This document shows, one piece after another, positions 6,010 through 8,289 of a DNA stretch of 8,289 nt; position 1 is the stretch's first letter; each line of letters starts with the position of its first letter. A program made the translations under genes and the position numbers. Origin of the DNA: Marinilabiliaceae bacterium UBA5213 (GTDB taxonomy: Bacteria; Bacteroidota; Bacteroidia; Bacteroidales; Marinilabiliaceae). Location of the stretch: assembly GCA_002412555.1 (NCBI GenBank), contig DHVH01000207.1, positions 1 to 8,289 on the forward strand, in the 5' to 3' direction. The notes below the pieces were generated by a model. That model saw nothing but the letters and a program-made list of their open reading frames with translations. It was not told the origin of the DNA and ran no database searches.

Positions 6010-6951
6010 ATGGCTTTTTTACGATTGATTCGCTTTAAGAACTTGGTTATTATTGTGTTGATGCAATATCTGTTAAGATACGGATTATTGTTGCCGATGC
6101 TTAATTACTATGGGTTGGAACCTGTTCTAAGTGATTGGACTTTTATGGTCTTGGTCGCTGCAACAGTGTTTCTGGCTGCTTCAGGCTATGTTATCAATGA
6201 TTATTTTGATATTAAAACTGACTTGATAAATAGGCCAGATAAGGTGGTGGCAGGCCAGGTGTTTCAACGCCGAACTGTTTTGTTATGGCATGTGCTTTTT
6301 ACTTTTCTGGGCGTTTTTACCGGACTGTTTTTGGCTTACATCACACGAAAGGAGAACTATGCACTCATGTTCATTTTTATCCCTGGCTTGTTATGGTATT
6401 ACTCAACTACTTTAAAAAAACAGATCTTGGTCGGTAATTTGGCCATCTCTCTTTTAACCGGGATGGTGCCCTATTTTGTGGTTTCTTTGGAATTTGCCAT
6501 GTTGGCGCGTGTGCATGGATCAGCTATTCTATCTACAGAGGCTTGTTCAATGGCTTGGTTTTGGACGACTGGCTTTGCCTTTTTTGCCTTCATCAGTAAT
6601 TTGAGCCGGGAAATCATAAAAGATTTGGAGGATTTAAAAGGCGATGAGGCCTCTGGTTGCCATACCTTACCAGTTGAAATGGGGGAGGGACGAACCAAAA
6701 CAGTTGTTCTGCTGCTAAATTTTGCTACAGTTCTTGCACTTTGGACCATCTTTTTTCTGGTACCGCAATTGAAAAACAGTACCCTGACTTTGTTTTATTT
6801 TGTTTTGTTCCTAACCATTCCTTATTTATTACTTACCTGGCTTGTATTGAGGGCAAAGGAGAGTAAGGACTACCATAAGGCATCACAAATTAGTAAATTA
6901 ATGATGCTGGCGGGTATTTTGTTTGTCTTTGTTGCCCGGACTTTTTTCTAA
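6010..6951 (+). CDS. UbiA-family prenyltransferase, geranylgeranylglycerol-phosphate geranylgeranyltransferase-like
   Basis: This integral membrane protein of 313 aa transfers a polyprenyl group from its diphosphate to an acceptor. Eight to nine hydrophobic helices are visible. The first Asp-rich motif is NDYFDIKTD (63-71), followed by NRPDKVV (74-80), the Mg2+-diphosphate site. The second is KDLEDLKGD (204-212) with Asp205, Asp208 and Asp212. The Tyr-Ser-x-x-Leu-Lys loop (131-136) is also typical. The N-terminus LRLIRFKNLVII, the NRPDKVV stretch and the SREIIKDLEDLKGD context resemble proteins annotated as digeranylgeranylglyceryl phosphate synthase, an archaeal lipid enzyme with homologues throughout Bacteroidota. 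MenA or heme O synthase is less likely. The true acceptor in this group is not something the sequence can show. The stop is 13 bp before the maf start, so the two genes are probably co-transcribed. Confidence 0.85.
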   Translation: MAFLRLIRFKNLVIIVLMQYLLRYGLLLPMLNYYGLEPVLSDWTFMVLVAATVFLAASGYVINDYFDIKTDLINRPDKVVAGQVFQRRTVLLWHVLFTFLGVFTGLFLAYITRKENYALMFIFIPGLLWYYSTTLKKQILVGNLAISLLTGMVPYFVVSLEFAMLARVHGSAILSTEACSMAWFWTTGFAFFAFISNLSREIIKDLEDLKGDEASGCHTLPVEMGEGRTKTVVLLLNFATVLALWTIFFLVPQLKNSTLTLFYFVLFLTIPYLLLTWLVLRAKESKDYHKASQISKLMMLAGILFVFVARTFF

Positions 6952-6964
6952 AAAAAAACGATTC

Positions 6965-7549
6965 ATGCTGGATAATTTAAAGGATTATACCATAATACTT
7001 GCTTCACAATCACCTCGTCGTCAGGAATTATTAAAAATGGCCAACGTTTCATTTGAGGTAGTTATTGTACCGGATGTTCCTGAGGATTTCCCGTCTACCA
7101 TGCCTGTTGAAGAAGTAGCTGAGTTTTTAGCCGGACAAAAACAAAAAGCCTATGAACACCTTTGGTCAAAACCTCAAACTTTGGTTATTACAGCCGATAC
7201 TATTGTAGAGTTAAAGGGCAGAGTAATAAATAAGCCGGCCGACAGAGCAGAGGCCATTCAGATGTTGCAACAATTGTCGGCCAACAAACACCGTGTTTTA
7301 ACCGGAGTTGTGCTTAGAAGTGCAGAAAAGCAACAGGCTTTTACCTCTGTGACGGAGGTCTGGTTTAAAGCGCTCAAAAGGGATGATATAGAATATTATG
7401 TAGATCATTATCAGCCATTTGACAAAGCTGGGGCCTATGGGGTACAGGAGTGGATTGGATTGATAGGTGTGAGTCAGATCAATGGGTCCTTCTATAATGT
7501 TATGGGCTTACCTGTTGCCAAATTATATGAAGAGTTGAGCGCCTTTTAA
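6965..7549 (+). CDS. maf: Maf family nucleotide pyrophosphatase
   Basis: This cytoplasmic house-cleaning enzyme hydrolyses nucleoside triphosphates, typically dTTP/UTP and modified pyrimidines, to the monophosphate. From the ATG at 6965 the protein is 194 aa, normal for the family. The motifs appear in order: LASQSPRR (12-19), the substrate loop; ADTIV (77-81) with the metal-site Asp78; NKP (89-91); TGV (113-115); DKAGAYGVQ (153-161); and GSFYNVMGLP (174-183). The DKAGAYG-Q pattern fits the dTTP/UTP-type YhdE subgroup. An open frame extends 14 codons upstream into the end of ubiA, but the ATG 13 bp after the ubiA stop is the sensible start. It is likely translated from the same transcript as ubiA. 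Confidence 0.92.
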   Translation: MLDNLKDYTIILASQSPRRQELLKMANVSFEVVIVPDVPEDFPSTMPVEEVAEFLAGQKQKAYEHLWSKPQTLVITADTIVELKGRVINKPADRAEAIQMLQQLSANKHRVLTGVVLRSAEKQQAFTSVTEVWFKALKRDDIEYYVDHYQPFDKAGAYGVQEWIGLIGVSQINGSFYNVMGLPVAKLYEELSAF

Positions 7550-7559
7550 CAGGTTCCTT

Positions 7560-7588
7560 AAATCAGCAGGTCTTGATTTTATTTTTTT
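7560..7588 (+). terminator. Possible weak terminator after maf
   Basis: AAATCA (7560-7565) can pair with TGATTT (7574-7579) around an eight-base loop, and a T-rich run follows (7577-7588). The stem is short and AT-rich, so it may be only partial or inactive. The following gene starts 36 bases after it. Confidence 0.25.
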
Positions 7589-7623
7589 ACCTTGAATATG
7601 ACCCTGTTATAAATACTTTAGAC

Positions 7624-8289
7624 ATGATTCGATTATTTACAACAACATTTTTATTGCTCGGTATTGTTTGGCAGATTCAGGCCCGTGAAGGGATGTGGAT
7701 ACCGTTGCTATTGGAGAAGTACAATATCACCGAGATGCAGGAAAAGGGATTTGAATTGACTGCAGAAGATATCTATAGCATTAATCAGGCAAGTATGAAA
7801 GATGCCGTGGTTATTTTTGGCGGTGGGTGTACAGGAGGACTTATTTCTTCTGAAGGTTTGCTCATAACCAACCACCATTGCGGCTATTCGGTTATTCAAA
7901 GACACAGCAGTGTAAGCAATGATTACCTGACGGATGGGTTTTGGGCCATGTCGCGTGAAGAGGAATTGGTAAATCCCAATCTCAAGGCCACCTTTTTACG
8001 GAGAATGGAAGATGTAACAGCGCGTGTTCTCAATGGTGTTGAGTCTGCCATGTCGATGGAAGAAAGGAAAAAAATCATTGAAGTCAATATCGATTCCATC
8101 AAGCATGAGGCGATCAAAGGAACTCATTTCCAGGCGCGGGTAGAACCTTTTTATTATGGCAATCAATATTTTTTAATCGTCAATGAGGAGTTTTTGGATG
8201 TACGACTGGTAGGTGCAGCACCTTCATCCATTGGGAAATTCGGTGGTGATACGGATAACTGGATGTGGCCGCGTCATACCGGCGATTTT
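7624..8289 (+). CDS. S46 family dipeptidyl-peptidase (DPP7/DPP11-like), N-terminal part
   Basis: The first 222 codons of an exported serine peptidase run off the right edge without a stop; the family is about 700 aa, so roughly two thirds is missing. Family members release dipeptides from oligopeptide N-termini in the periplasm. A signal peptide spans about residues 1-20 (hydrophobic FLLLGIV, ending IQA), and the mature start REGMW matches the usual xEGMW of DPP7/DPP11. The catalytic His is in TNHHCGY (82-88), probably His85. The strongly conserved stretch with GDTDNWMWPRHTGDF (208-222), where the catalytic Asp lies, is also present. The catalytic Ser and the residue that separates DPP7 (aliphatic/hydrophobic P1) from DPP11 (Asp/Glu P1) lie beyond the edge, so specificity cannot be called. 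The start follows maf by 74 bp and the gene may have its own promoter, though none is clear. Confidence 0.92.
   Translation, partial: MIRLFTTTFLLLGIVWQIQAREGMWIPLLLEKYNITEMQEKGFELTAEDIYSINQASMKDAVVIFGGGCTGGLISSEGLLITNHHCGYSVIQRHSSVSNDYLTDGFWAMSREEELVNPNLKATFLRRMEDVTARVLNGVESAMSMEERKKIIEVNIDSIKHEAIKGTHFQARVEPFYYGNQYFLIVNEEFLDVRLVGAAPSSIGKFGGDTDNWMWPRHTGDF

Noticed and set aside
5607..6011. 134-codon proline-rich open frame on the minus strand
   Set aside because: It runs through the octamer repeat and the end of the phosphatase gene. Its composition simply reflects the C-rich complement of the repeat, with no domain or signal.
7590..7621. Promoter-like TTG (7592-7594), 19 bases, TACTTTAG (7614-7621) before the S46 peptidase
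   Set aside because: Spacing matches the Bacteroidota consensus, but the -7 element has a mismatch and ends two bases before the ATG, so transcription would start inside the gene.

Overview
The window looks like chromosomal DNA of a Bacteroidota bacterium, probably of the Bacteroidales/Marinilabiliales type. This rests on a CarboxypepD_reg-like exported protein, a DUF6132 small membrane protein, an S46 dipeptidyl-peptidase, the DUF2520 / KdsC-like phosphatase / UbiA / Maf gene order, the near absence of Shine-Dalgarno sequences, and two matches to the Bacteroidota -7 promoter consensus TAnnTTTG. The assignment is inferred from gene families; no marker gene such as rRNA is present.

Layout. 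Positions 1-78 hold the end of an upstream transcription unit: an inverted-repeat hairpin, then a convincing intrinsic terminator with eight T's. Positions 79-223 contain no gene; a C-rich tract there is a G-quadruplex motif on the minus strand. A secreted CarboxypepD_reg-like protein (224-1510, +) and L-threonine 3-dehydrogenase (1634-2665, -) converge on a perfect 16-bp bidirectional terminator (1575-1611). A small DUF6132 membrane protein (2766-2969, -) lies upstream of tdh. Each of the two minus-strand genes has its own TAnnTTTG-type element.

From 3135 to the right edge all genes are on the plus strand. They are an exported protein of unknown function (3135-4361), a Rossmann/DUF2520 protein (4420-5187), a KdsC-type HAD phosphatase (5263-5778), a UbiA prenyltransferase resembling geranylgeranylglycerol-phosphate geranylgeranyltransferase (6010-6951), a Maf nucleotide pyrophosphatase (6965-7549), and the N-terminal part of an S46 dipeptidyl-peptidase (7624 to the edge). 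The 231-bp gap between the phosphatase and ubiA is filled with G-rich degenerate octamer repeats ending in a five-tract G-quadruplex motif just before ubiA.

Together the genes are ordinary Bacteroidota housekeeping and envelope functions: 3-deoxyoctulosonate (LPS) metabolism, isoprenoid lipid synthesis, nucleotide-pool sanitation, threonine catabolism and periplasmic peptide digestion. I see no mobile element, CRISPR array, defence system or RNA gene. The points most worth a second look are the uncharacterised 408-aa protein at the head of the right-hand block, the archaeal-like prenyltransferase, and the two repeat/G-quadruplex intergenic regions. I do not see convincing evidence of a new multigene system.
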